From: Parasponia andersonii
Taxonomy: Eukaryota; Streptophyta; Magnoliopsida; Rosales; Cannabaceae
DNA: 64,000 nucleotides
Assembly (NCBI GenBank): GCA_002914805.1
Contig: JXTB01000043.1
Span: forward strand, 1,382,860-1,446,859
Direction: 5' to 3'
The notes beneath the pieces were generated by a model. That model was not told the DNA's origin, ran no database searches, and worked only from the letters and a program-made list of their open reading frames with translations. Of this stretch, positions 11,682 through 23,217 are shown in pieces (position 1 is the stretch's first letter; every line of letters begins with the position of its first letter). Made by a program: the position numbers and the translations under genes.

Positions 11682-11740
11682 GCATCACCTTCCTTTCTTG
11701 TGCAGCTTCGTAAAGCTAGCTAATTAAATGTTCTTTCCAT
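11682..11740 (-). pseudogene. Relic of a fourth ankyrin-PGG gene (start codon region)
   Basis: Reading the minus strand from the ATG at 11,740, the sequence matches the first ~19 codons of genes B and C (MERTF...; the string GCTTTACGAAGCTGCA is shared). A small insertion after MERTF brings a stop codon and shifts the frame. Similarity ends near 11,682, and no other exon is found nearby. It is a truncated dead copy. Confidence 0.7.
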
Positions 11741-13027
11741 GGTTCAAATAGCTGCTTTCAAAAACTGATTTATAAGCTAAACTTGTTCTATTTCTATAAA
11801 TTTCCATATGAGAAAATTAAGTTTCTCGTACTACTTTGGTCCAAATAACTAGTAAGTCTTCACGACGCGAGTCATTTTCAAGTATAATGACGTTACTGGC
11901 AAACGTAGAAAAAATTATTACTGACTATTCATTGTCAAACTATATAATTGGACCTGGTGTGACCAATTCATGTCTAGCTAGCACGGCCAATAGAAATAAG
12001 CCACATTTCATGGGTTATGATTGATGTAACGCGGAGTTTAATATCTTGATGAATAGGGAATGATGAAGTGCATGCTCTGCCATGCATCTTCCTCGTCTCT
12101 TCCTTTTCTGCGAGAGCTTACAAAAGCAAGACAATGATCGATCGCGACCAGATGAGTTGACGTTTGAGCTCAACGTCGTCTCGTCTCTTTCCTTCGGAGT
12201 TGGACCTTTCTGTGGTCAATATTGATCAACGGTTCGTGAAAGGCGGCCTGAAGACCCTCTAAATCGTTGGACGTGTTAGGCATGTTTAATATAATATTCA
12301 TATTTTATTTTTTAAATCTAAAATTAATTTTTATATAAAAAATTTAAAAAAATAAAATATTTATCTTTATAACTATCTACACGAAAATTATTTCTGGATT
12401 TGAAGAATATAATTTGAATCCTTTTAATTTTTGAACTCTATCCTAAAATAGATGTCAATCCGAGTTACTTTTTTGTTCCAAAAAAAAAAAGAGATAGAAG
12501 AAAACTATATTTTCCTAATTTAAACAAAAAAAATGTTATCTTAAAACAAATTTTAGAGATCAAGAAACAAAAGTAAGTTTGGACTAAAAAAAACATAGAA
12601 AAACAACTACTTTTCATGATTTGTACGAATGAAAATTTAGTACACATTGTCCACAATTAAAAGAAAAAGTGCAATGTTTTTCTAATTATTAGTACTACTG
12701 AATTTTTTTTAATAATTATATTTAAAATTAAAAATTTATGCGATATTTGTGTATTGGTTACATTTTTTTTCTTCAAAAATTTTGAATTTCTGATACGATA
12801 TGAATTCAGATAATAAGAAATTAACATAAGCATTAATATTTTAACTAAATATTTTGTTTTTTCTTTTAAGAAAAAGTATTTGATCTGAGTTCTTTTTATA
12901 TTTAATTATTATTAAGGTAGGAAGATACCATGATTAAGAATAATGCTAGGAATTTCAACTATTTTATCGAATTTTTAATACCAACATATGTAGCATGTAA
13001 GTTGTCATCATTCTATTAGTATATTAG
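11741..13027. other. Second copy of the duplicated ankyrin upstream region, then AT-rich spacer
   Basis: 11,755-12,200 matches parts of 10,565-10,970 (see the spacer entry there). From about 12,270 to 13,027 the sequence is AT-rich, without coding signals or recognised repeats. Confidence 0.5.
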
Positions 13028-13523
13028 TGTCATAACCCGAGACCGGGGTCAGTAGCAGAATGAGTATTTCATAAATTAGAAGTATCAAAAAAAATATTTA
13101 AAAAAAAAGACTCAATTAATTCAAAATTTTACCTTGGGTCTCTAACTTTTCAAAACTGGTCTCAACAAAATATTTAATTGAAAATAAAATCCTACAATTA
13201 TGCGTCACTCATTGAACATAGACCGTAATTAAAACAATTGTTTAATAATCGTACATCACAAATCATCTCACACTCAAACATAGACATAAGTAATACAAAC
13301 CATGTCCAGATTTCATATTCTAATTTATAAAGTTTAATGAAATCCAAATTCCTACTAAAATTTAAATATTTCACAAGTCTCGTAGGAATTTACCAAAATA
13401 TAAATAAACTAGTTATTCTGCAAATGTCTCGATCTAGTTCTTCTGGTCCAAATCACATTGAGTGCCATCTCAGGAGAAGAAATGGGGTGAGCTAATTCCA
13501 GTAAAGAATCAATTACAAGTTCT

Positions 13524-13555
<32 letters not shown>

Positions 13556-15277
13556 ACTCATGTTGAAGGTCCTCCATGGTTAGTATTCCATTCAAAACAG
13601 TTCACAAAACTCAAGTAGAAATCATAGTCCAATGGTTCAAACATTCCAAACCATTGTAACATCCATCAAAACCAGTACATATCTATTCAAGCCAACATAT
13701 AACCATGTATGCAATTATGATGTCCGAAGTGTCATAATGGATTACCCGTAAGTCCGAGCCACCTAAAGAGGCGCCGTAAGTCCAATCACCCGATGTGGGG
13801 TATCGTACGTCTAATCACTCGATGTGGGGCATCGTAAGTCCAATCACCCGATGTGGGGCATCGTAAGTCCGATCACCCAATATAAGGCATCGTAAATATG
13901 TGAATGTATGCAATTGTTATATGAACGATAGGATAAGGATATACCACATTTCCACAAAACCTCAAAATAATCGTGCACTATTCTTTAATCAAATCACTTC
14001 CAGTCCTCAAAACTGAGTTCTCAAACCATTTTGGATTTTCTAAAAATTTCGGTATTATAACAGCTATTTTTTATCAAAACTCAAAAATCCAATTTCCTGC
14101 AGAAAATAATCCAAAACAGTATATATAATAAGCCAACCAGTGTGACCTGTCTCCCAGGCAATTTATATCCCAAATCAGGTCAAAAACGGACATAAATACA
14201 ATTTTTATAGATTATTTCACGAAATTCTATATTAATTGAAAATATGTAAAATTCATAAATTATATTAATTTTTTTTTGAATCAAGTAATCGAATCTCTAC
14301 CTCAATCGAGCGTCCAACTAGCGTTACAAGGCTATGGAGAAAGTTTGGCGTCATTTGGGTGTCGTTTGGAAAAGCATACGTCGTTTCCGAACCATTAGTT
14401 CCTTGGTTTGAAAACTTGATTTTCAAACGGAGCTTCAAATCATAAAATAGACTTCACCACTGAATTCAGAGCACCCAAAAACTCTAGGTTAGACATATAA
14501 TTTGTCAAATTGGATGCGGGTCCCTACAGCATACAAATCGAGGTAAATCTGAGTCGTCTGATTTCGTTTTTCGGGCCCGTTTCAGAACATAGTCAATATA
14601 TATCTCATTTTTCACCATTTTCAACGTATATTTCAAAAATGATATTAGTTTTAAAATCTAACAGTCCAATTGAAAAGTCAATTTCAAAACCAATTATATA
14701 CAAAACTGTCCAACGAAATTAAAATCAAACGGAGCAAAATTGAGATACTAGGTACCTAACACCAGATTGCCCATGAAGAGACAAGTCCACGGTGACCAGT
14801 TTCGCGACAAATGGTGACCAAAATCGGCTCCGGCGAGCAAAACTAGCTACCGTGTTTTCTGCGTTTTTCCCACAACCGGCAGCCTCGACGAGGCTGGTCG
14901 ACGCTGGTCAGTGGCACGGGTTAACGACGGCCAGAGGTAGCTCAATGGAACTTCACCGGATTTCGGGTTTGGAGTTTGCTCTGGGGACTAAATCGAAAAA
15001 GAAAGAGAAAATACAAGAATTTATGGACAATTTCTGTAACTATGGCGCCACGTGTCAATTTTTGGTTAATTGGGCACTATTTTGCTTATTTGCACTTGAA
15101 CCTAATTTTCTGAAAATCTTCTCAAAAACACTCTTGAATAATTACATTTTGACCCCAATTTTCAAATTTTTTTTACATTTTTGCCGAAATGAACCTAATC
15201 CGTCCAAATTCATCCAATAATTATTTGTTTTTGGTCAAAAGACCAATTTGTCCTTACAATTTTTATGGGATTTCACA
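13028..15277 (-). repeat. Solo LTR, probably Ty3/gypsy (2.25 kb)
   Basis: The block starts TGTCATAACCC and ends GGGATTTCACA, so either strand reads TG...CA. It is flanked by ATTAG (13023-13027) and ATTAC (15278-15282), a 5-bp target duplication with one mismatch. On the minus strand it ends GGGTTATGACA, as many Ty3/gypsy LTRs do. It includes a small minisatellite and a GC-richer part (14,780-14,990) but no gag or pol. The short open frame at 14,792-15,220 is taken as chance. Confidence 0.6.
13745..13900. repeat. ~32-bp minisatellite inside the solo LTR
   Basis: About five degenerate copies built around CCGATGTGGGGCATCGTAAG and TCCAATCAC. Units follow head to tail without unique spacers, so this is not a CRISPR array. 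Confidence 0.9.
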
Positions 15278-15310
15278 ATTACAATTTACTACAAATAAAT
15301 TTTATAGTAT

Positions 15311-16030
15311 TCACCAATCAAATAGTGACAATTCACTTCTATATGTGTTGGTATTAAAACTTTGATAAAATAGTTGAGTTACCTAGCTTATTATACAATT
15401 TTTTTTCAAGTATTAGTGAGAAAAAGATGACAAATAATATGAGAGAGAAAATAATAGAGAGAGAAAATTAAGAGATGGAAAACCATAATTAGAGATAACG
15501 TTGGAGGGAAAGTGATACAGGTGAAATAGGATAGAAAAGAGAGATAAAGTCAAGTCAAAGAATATAGAAAGTTACGATAGAGAAACCAATTAAACGATGA
15601 TAATTTATTTTCATATATGTTAGTATTAAAAATTTGATAAAATAATTGAAATATTAGCTTATTGTACATTTTTTTTTCAAGTATTCTTGACAAAAAGATG
15701 ACAAATAATATCAGAGAGAAATGATAGAGAAAGAGAAAATCAAGAGATGGAAAGTCATAATTAGAGATAAGGTTTGAGAGAAAGTGGTTCAGGTGAAATA
15801 GGATAGAGAAGATAGATAAAGTCTAGTGAAGGAATATAGATAGTCATAAAAGAGAGATCAATGGAATAGTGACAATTTATTTCTACATGTATTAGTATTA
15901 AAAAATTGATAAAATAATTGAGATGCTAGCTTATTGTACAATTTTTTTTCAAGTATTATTGAGAAAAAGATGGCAAATAATATGATTTAGAAAATAACGG
16001 AGAAAGAAAAAAAATCAAGAGATGGAAAGG
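15311..16030. repeat. Tandem array, 272-bp unit, about 2.6 copies
   Basis: Equivalent points in successive units lie at 15,326, 15,598 and 15,870, giving exactly 272 bp twice. Each unit holds GTATTAAAA, TTGATAAAATA, AGCTTATT(G/A)TACA, a T-run with CAAGTATT, GACAAATAATAT and AAGAGATGGAAA. Copies differ by several percent. The array starts about 30 bp beyond the solo LTR. No coding signal. Confidence 0.9.
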
Positions 16031-16152
16031 ACACAAACACTCATACACACTCCTGCCGAGGACATATTTAATTTATATGTGTACATATGACCCACCTTAC
16101 TGGCTTCTATATATAATACATACAAATATATAGGTTTCTCTACAATACCACA

Positions 16153-16658
16153 CGTTGAAATATTCTTCTTAAAAGTAGCAGTCACACGTCGGATTAGTTA
16201 GTTAAAGATTAACCAACTTGAAGAAAAGCGGTTAAGCCTAAAAGCTGGAGCTCTTACTCTTGAATCAATCACATTACATCAAGTTGTTAAAGTCTTGTTA
16301 TTGTAATTAGTATAAATACTCTGTCATATAGAACAAGTTATCAAGATAAAAAATGAACTGGTTGTAATTGGGATTTGGTAAGTAAGATTCAGAATTCTTT
16401 GGTTTTAGTTTTGAGTGAGAAAGAGTTCTGTAACAGTGAGTTTTTGAGAGACTTAATCTCTGAATGTTAACTTGATTTCATAATGGATTGCCTTGAGACA
16501 TAGGTCGAAGTGGACGTAGGATTAACTCAGTATTTAAGTTAATTTGAACCACTATAATATGTGGTATTTTTTTTAGATTTGTTTTTTCTGTTCTTGGTTT
16601 TCTTTTATTTCTAGTCAACTCTTCTTGGTCGATAAAAATCAGAAGCTCTGCTTTAACA
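16153..16658 (+). repeat. Solo copia-type LTR
   Basis: 506 bp starting CGTTGAAATATTC (a decayed TGTTG start) and ending GCTTTAACA. It is flanked by CCACA (16148-16152) and CCACG (16659-16663), a near-perfect 5-bp duplication. TATAAATA lies at 16,311-16,318. The U5-like end has AGTGGACGTAGG and GAACCACTATAA, strings typical of plant copia LTRs. No internal region remains. Confidence 0.65.
16311..16318 (+). promoter_or_regulatory. TATA box of the solo copia LTR
   Basis: TATAAATA within the LTR. It points rightwards, into the 3' end of ankyrin gene C, so any read-through would be antisense to that gene. Confidence 0.45.
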
Positions 16659-16895
16659 CCACGCTTTAAAGGTACATATAAAAAAAAAATGTTACACACA
16701 CTAATTAAAATGTTATAAATACAAATCAAATATTACACATGAATAAAAAGCTAATTTTAGGAAGCGGAAAAAATGTGCTCTCAGCTTCTTTTACTTTTTA
16801 ATTTTAATCTTCACCTGTAGGACTATAGACCCATATATATATATATAGATGCAGCAGTAGTACTATTACTGAAATTCTGAAAGATATATAGTTAA

Positions 16896-19145
16896 TTAGA
16901 AGCCGCCATTGGCAACTATGAATTTCTTTCTTCTTGGCCTGATAAGATTTACCAGTTTTTTAAACAACTTTACCAGAAGACGAATGGTATGGAGCACTAG
17001 AATCAGAGCCATGATTCCAATCCACCCTAATACTAAATACAGGATCACATGAGTGACGACGTTCTGCTCCTTTTTTGGTGTGAAAATGTAAATGGAGATG
17101 GTGTACGTAAGGGCAATGGCCGTTATTGTGACCCACATAATCACCGTTAGAACCCACATGAAGAACTTGCGACAAAAGGGGAGGCCAGTGATGAGCAGCA
17201 AAATTATGCTCAGAGATGAAATGAACCCCACCGTGTTACAATATAGGTAAGAATGATACCAAAAGCTATCTTGGTTGTAAGCCATTATTGACTCCCCTGC
17301 TCTGTGAGAGTCCGCCGCTGTGTCACTGGCCGGAGCGCCTTGCGAAGCAGATCCGGATCCGGTGGCGGATGAGTCATCTTGCCAAAGACCACCAGGAGGG
17401 CTCGTTACGGCCTGAAAAGCCATGGTGGCAATCAGGGACGCCACCACCATTAGAGCCTCTCGCTTTCTAGTGAGCCAGTTTTCTGGCTTTGTTTTTTTAT
17501 TTTTTGGCAACTTTTGTTTATGATAATATTGGCTAGGAACGGGGACTTTACTACTACTGCTACTGCTGCTGCTGCTGCCAGATGTGGTTTTAGTTCGCCT
17601 CTGCGGAAGTGAGGGTGGATCTATGGATTGTAAAGCTCCGCTGGCCCGAAGACACTCTGAAATGTCAAAGTCTTTCTCGTTTCTTCGGCTCTGTGCTAAG
17701 ATGTCCAATGCCGTGAACCCGTTTGCGTTGACGGCGTTGACTTCAATCCTAGTATTTGTAAGCAAAAATCTTACTGTCTGAATAAGCAACCAAAAAAAAC
17801 AAATAATTGTTTCAGAATTTCATCCAATGAATATTGGCAAAAAGATAAAGAGCTGATCTATGTATATATGAAGTCTTACTCGCAATGCTATATGCTTAGG
17901 TTTTGCACCAAATATTTTACACGCACATCTATATGTATCATCACACATGATCGCATCATGATATCTACGAACGTGATATATTAACTAGTATAGAAGTGCC
18001 AGAGTAAGCATTAATAAATCCGACGCGCTATCATGTCGTAATTAAATAAACATAGAGTTGTACTAGCAAAACTCTCTTTTTACAATCTATTGTCTTATTA
18101 ATGTTGGAATATGAATTTCACTAAAATATATTTTATCTAATAATATAACAAATCGTTATAGGATTCATATGTAATTAAATAATACAATGAATCGTTATAA
18201 AGATATCATATGTAAAGCATTAGGATAATAGAATATAAAAGAGAGCGAGAGCGAGAGCGAAGAGAAATTATTGCTAGCACTCTTTGTTAAGAAAATAATA
18301 CTTTCTAAAAACAAAAACATGGCACAAGAGTTAGTATTTTACTTCCATTCGAAATATTTGCTGCCGCCACATCTAATGATATATATCATAATTTCTGCCT
18401 TAAAAAAAAAGTTGATTTACCTATGACTTCGGAAAATCAAGATTGGAATTTTCCTAATTTATATATTTATATATATATATTTGGTTGCAAGATTTTTATT
18501 TTATTTTTTAAAATGTGTGCCTACACATATATGTAGATGGTCTGTACGTACCTGAATTTGTTTATCAGCCACTGCGAGATGCAATACAGTCATGCCATAA
18601 TCATCCTTGGCGTTAACAAACTGGTAAACATCCACAACCTCCACCAAAAGCCTAAGAGCTTCCAACTGATTATACCTCACACACACATGCAATACAGTCT
18701 CTCTTCGACCCTCCAAAATGACCTCAACAGCCCCAGGAGCCACTCTGACCAGCTCTCCCAACACATCAAGCCGCCCTCTCATGGCCGCAATGTGAATAGG
18801 GTTTCTTCCCTCGCGGTCCACAGAGAAGCATGTGATTTCATGATCAGCGACCGAAACTAGTACTTTGACCGTCTCGAGGTGCCCTTTCGCCGCCGCCAAG
18901 TGGAGCGGTGTTGAGCCCCACGTATCGACTTCCTTGGCGAGTTCGGGCCTTTGGTTCAAGATCTCCTTGACGAAATCTGCATGGACGAGTATGGCGGCCA
19001 CGTGAAGTGGAGTCTCGGAGAAACCGTTGTTGTTGATGACGATGATCCTGTCTAGAATCAATCTGTCTTGTTCAAGTAGTTTCCTTAAAGTGGTGACGTT
19101 CCCTTCTAGTGCAGCTTCGTAAAGCAGGCTAAATGTTCTGTCCAT
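16896..19145 (-). CDS. Ankyrin-repeat PGG-domain membrane protein (BDA1-like), gene C
   Basis: Exon 1 is 19145-18552 (donor CAG|GTACGT) and exon 2 is 17777-16896 (acceptor TATTCAG|ACA). The 774-nt intron is phase 0 and the product has 491 residues. The start MDRTFSLLYEAALEGN opens directly with the first ankyrin helix. Ankyrin repeats cover about residues 5-235, with TPLHVAA, TPLHLAAAKGH, PIHIAAMRGR and TVLHLAV. A poly-serine linker (266-274) leads to the PGG domain: WLTRKREALMVVASLIATMAFQ at 299-320, PPGG at 325-328, and hydrophobic segments near 307-324, 377-397, 403-430 and 439-462. The C-terminus is basic (RPRRKK). Family knowledge: BDA1 of Arabidopsis is such a protein acting with a receptor-like protein in immunity. 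A similar membrane-associated signalling role is inferred only. Its near twin is pseudogene B. Confidence 0.9.
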
Positions 19146-20094
19146 GGTTATGATGAAATTAGTGATGACTTTGGTCTTTGTTGCTTATTGTAATATATTA
19201 CATGTGAATATATGTAATTGGATGAGGTTTCAAATTCTATCCAAAAAATTGAAAGTCGAGTTTTATTTATTTATCATTTTTTTTTCATAAGTATATTTAT
19301 TTCTTTAGGTGATTTCAGATTGTGGGAAGCCATTGTCATGCTTTTCCAAATTATGAATTTTAAATGAGTTTCAAAAAGTGTTTTCGATAGGTTTTATCAT
19401 AATGGTGACGGTGCTATGGCTAACTGAAGGGATAATGTTATAATACTTGATGTAGTCCCAGAGCCTTATGTCATTTACCCATTCCAGCACTCCAACTAAT
19501 TTGGTTGAAAAATTCAACTATTAATAAAATTAACTAAATCATTTCTTTTATTTTATTATTTCTAAGGCAATTAGTCCAGTCCAAATCTCACCTAGAAAAG
19601 TCTATGGAAAATAGCATTTACGGATGAAAGCGAAATATATCTTCTGTCTGACTGTCTCGTAATTAAATGAAAACCAGTTATGGCAATTGCCGGGACATTT
19701 CGGTGTTTAGACTTAGACTTGCACTTTGGATTTTAAGTCTCATGCATATCTTGGAGTAAAAGTAAACCAAGAGTACTCTTGTGTTGCTGACTATGGGCCC
19801 AATAGACTGCATTAGTAAATGAGTTTTTCTTTTTCTTTTTCTTTTTCTTTTTTTCCGCGGGGGTTTGAATGATTTTTCAAGAAAAAATAATTTTTCTAAT
19901 GACCTTTTTCGGACTTGTTTTTTTTTTTTTATGATTAATTATAATGGCTAATGATAATTGTTATATGAGTATTACTCATAAAGATCATAGTAAAAATTAT
20001 TTAATCCTAAAAAATTCATTTTATAAAGTAACCACAAAAATATTATGAAAAATAAAATAAAAAACTATGTTTCGTTCCTTTTCCTAATTTCTTA
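19146..20094. other. 5' flank of gene C and spacer
   Basis: Promoter side of gene C. A CTTTTT-type repeat (about 19,828-19,852) and AT-rich sequence are visible. No TATA box could be assigned and no gene is seen. Confidence 0.4.
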
Positions 20095-20800
20095 ACAGGA
20101 CATATATGGAGTGATATGGAGGGTTCCTATTTAGCTTTGGGCTGGAAAATAGAATATGTGCCACGAATACAGCCATTTGCTCTAAATGAATTACCAAACG
20201 AAAAGAAAAAACAACAAAAGAACCTAAAAACTATTAAAATGAAATTTGCATACCCAATAATCATTAACTAGGGGAATCCCTTTCTGTGTCCGGCCCTTAT
20301 TATTTGGGGACAATATTGCCAAGTCATTGTACTTGTTTTAATGAAAGATAAGTTTTGCTTTTTTTAGTCTTTATTGTAATGGAATGGAATTAGGGAAAAA
20401 AAATTGTAAGCCAAATCTGTCGCCTGCCACACTGCACCTGCAAGGATTAGGCGATATTCAAATCACTAGGGAAAATAGATAATTAAAGTTTTTAAGTTTA
20501 TACACGTGTATCAATCATGACACTATCTATGTTGACAATGGTTGTTGTTCCAGGCTATGTTGAAGGGCTTGAGTCAACAACCAAAACTTGGAAATGATAG
20601 ACTTGAGAACGATCATCATGCCCTTTTCCTGTAAAAGCTTTTCTGTATTGAATTTCTTCAATTATTGGAATAGAAAATTCATCGTGAGATTGTAATACAA
20701 AGCTCAATCAGGTAATTTAAACCCTAAGTACGCTACGTATCTTAAGGGGCTTGTAAGTAAATAAACAAGTTAGACATCGGTCTTTCTGTACCAACAATAT
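20095..20800. repeat. Left copy of a segmental duplication (block 1)
   Basis: Collinear with 36,765-38,290. Shared strings include GGAAAATAGAATATG(T/G)GCCACG, AACTAGGGGAATC, GCCAAATCTGTCG, CACACTGCACC, AACAACCAAAACTTGGAAATGAT with one change, and AGTGAAACAAG-like ends. Identity is roughly 70-80 percent by eye. It is non-coding here and there. Confidence 0.8.
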
Positions 20801-23217
20801 ACCCACCAAAAAAAAAAATACAAAGACAGGACTTTATTTGCTCCCTAAGAGTTGATAAAAGCACCCTTACACTAATGAAAGGACAAAATTGAAAAATATA
20901 AAAAATTTAAAGAAATAAATGCAAAACAAAAACTAAGCACACCCGATGCCTCACTCACTTATCCTTCTCACCTTGTTTTTCATATAACTTCCCACTCAGT
21001 CATTCCTCGCAGTTCGAGTCAAGCAATTCTTTATTATTATTATTATTATTATTTATCTATTTATTTATTTTAAGTCATTCCACAAAGTCAAATTCTATGC
21101 ATTTGTTATGCAATTTTCTGGATCAATAATTAAATTGAATTGTGAAGTAGTATACATCCACAACAAGAGGGAAATAAAAAACAAAAAGAGAAACATCAAA
21201 AATTTTTTTTTTTTTCCAAAAATATTTACAAGTATAAATGGTGAAAAGGAAATTAAAATTATTTAAGAGCTAAAGAACAAGTTCAATTTTTTGAAATAAA
21301 ATAGCTTCCTTTCACTTTCTCAATATTATTTGAAACTTATCTTCAATTTTTTGTAATGTAAAAATTAGTGAATTAAAAAATAAAAAAAAACATATAAAAA
21401 GAGGTGGGTTAAAATGGAGAAGAAAACATGTAAGAGATAAGGATACGAACGAGAAGAGACAGATAAGAATAAGACCGGGAAACGTGTTTTGAGTTTAGGA
21501 TGAGAATGGGGTATACTCTATATTATTATACATTTGAAGGTAGTCCTATACGATCATTTTAAATATAAACAGAATGCTTTTATATTCAGTAGGGGTATTA
21601 ATATGGGCCCCAAACAAAACTGGTTATAAAAACTTAAATATTGGACTATATATTGACGTAGAAACAAAAACCAAACAAAATTTGAAATTTACAAAGAAAC
21701 AATTTATTAAAAAAAAAAAAAGAAGAAAAAACATTGGGCCCGTTACGAAATTTCAAGTCCAGAGTACCAAAATTGAAAAATTAAGAATAGGCTGAATGTT
21801 TTGAAAAATCACAAAAATTTACGCTAAGTATCTATTTTTAAAACTTACTTTCATAAATACTTATTTTTAATTTTTCTTTCAAAAATATCCATTTTTATAG
21901 TCCACATTTTATATGCAAAATATGAGCGGTCCACATTTATAATGTAAATTTATCTATGAGATTTTATGTATAAAATATGAACGATATATATTTACAATGT
22001 AAATACTTACCACGGTTTATATTTTTCATTACAAATTTGATCTATAGTATATATTTTAAAACGTGTGCCAACTGAGTGTAATTTTTATTTATAAAATATG
22101 AACAACAGTATACATTTCAAACATTAAATGTATATTGTGGTCTACATTTTATGTGTAAAACAGTAGTGGTCTATATTTCACCAAAAATTAGTATAAAAAC
22201 ATGTATTTATGAACTTTATGGATTAATTTAGAAAAATATCATTTTTTGAAAGTTGTTTTAGAACAAGAACATTTTAACAAATATTTGAACAAATACTACT
22301 CTTTTAAAAAATTGATATTTTCAATGATACTGAGGTAACTAGTTGGGTTATTTTGGATAACTAATCTAGTTATATGACATATCTAGATTGGTCACTTCAA
22401 GTATCCTATTAATTAATAAAAATGGTAATTTTCTAAATACTTTTAAAAGTGATATTTTTCTAATTAAAATCTAGGATTGTTCAATTTTTGTTTTTGAAAT
22501 ATTATCGTACAAAATCAAATTTCTTCAAAATCATACTATGATTACTCATTTTTGTTAATAGAAATATTGAATATTTTAATATGTTAATTCAACATTTTTT
22601 TAATTTGTCTTATTTTGTGATTGATGGATGCTCACTTATAAGAGAACAATATTTAGCTTGAAAATGTTATAAGTTTTTTAATATGGATGCTCACTTATAA
22701 GAGAACAATATTTAGCTTGAAAATGTTATAAGTTTTTTAATCATTTGAAATAAGCTATAGTTTAAAGAAGAGCAGAAAAATAGTGGAACCATTTTTGCTC
22801 TTGCTAGTGGAAGTATTTCCTAAACCATTGGATAAAAAGGAAAGTATAAAGAGAAAACTAGGTTGAGAGTCAATTTTTTAAATTAGTTTAAGTAGGTATC
22901 TATATTTTAAAAATTATAGCTAAATGTCTTTTTTTTTTTTAAGTTTCTGTTTTGGAATATATTATATTTTCATTTTTGTCATTAAATGTGTTAGATGTTT
23001 AGCTATAAATTTTTGAGCTTGGTCATATATTAAGTTCTAGGCTAAAAAATAGTCAAGTATCAAATAGTTAGTCAAATATGTAAAAGATTTGATGCACTTG
23101 TTATACATCGAAACAAATCTCAATGATAATTCTTTTTTTTTTTTTTTGTAATACTTGAGCTTAACAAAAAAGAATGAAAAATAATGGATCATTCTCTTTC
23201 GTCACTCTTCTTCCCCA
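20801..23217. other. AT-rich part of the left duplication copy
   Basis: This stretch holds a (TTA)n run at 21,031-21,052, degenerate short repeats of a TCCACATTTTATAT type at 21,900-22,180, and a tandem repeat at 22,624-22,741. Around 22,600-22,760 it again matches 38,355-38,480 (GCTCACTTAT...GAGAA). No gene is supported. Confidence 0.5.
22624..22741. repeat. Perfect tandem duplication, 2 x 59 bp
   Basis: 22624-22682 is repeated exactly at 22683-22741. The corresponding place in the right duplication copy (about 38,374) has a single unit, so the doubling came after the segmental duplication. Confidence 0.95.

Noticed and set aside
13745..13900. Regular short repeats resembling a CRISPR array
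   Set aside because: The units follow head to tail without unique spacers, and the region is an LTR in a plant genome.
14792..15220. 142-codon open frame on the plus strand
   Set aside because: Lies inside a solo LTR and has no gag or pol motif. Likely chance in the GC-richer part.
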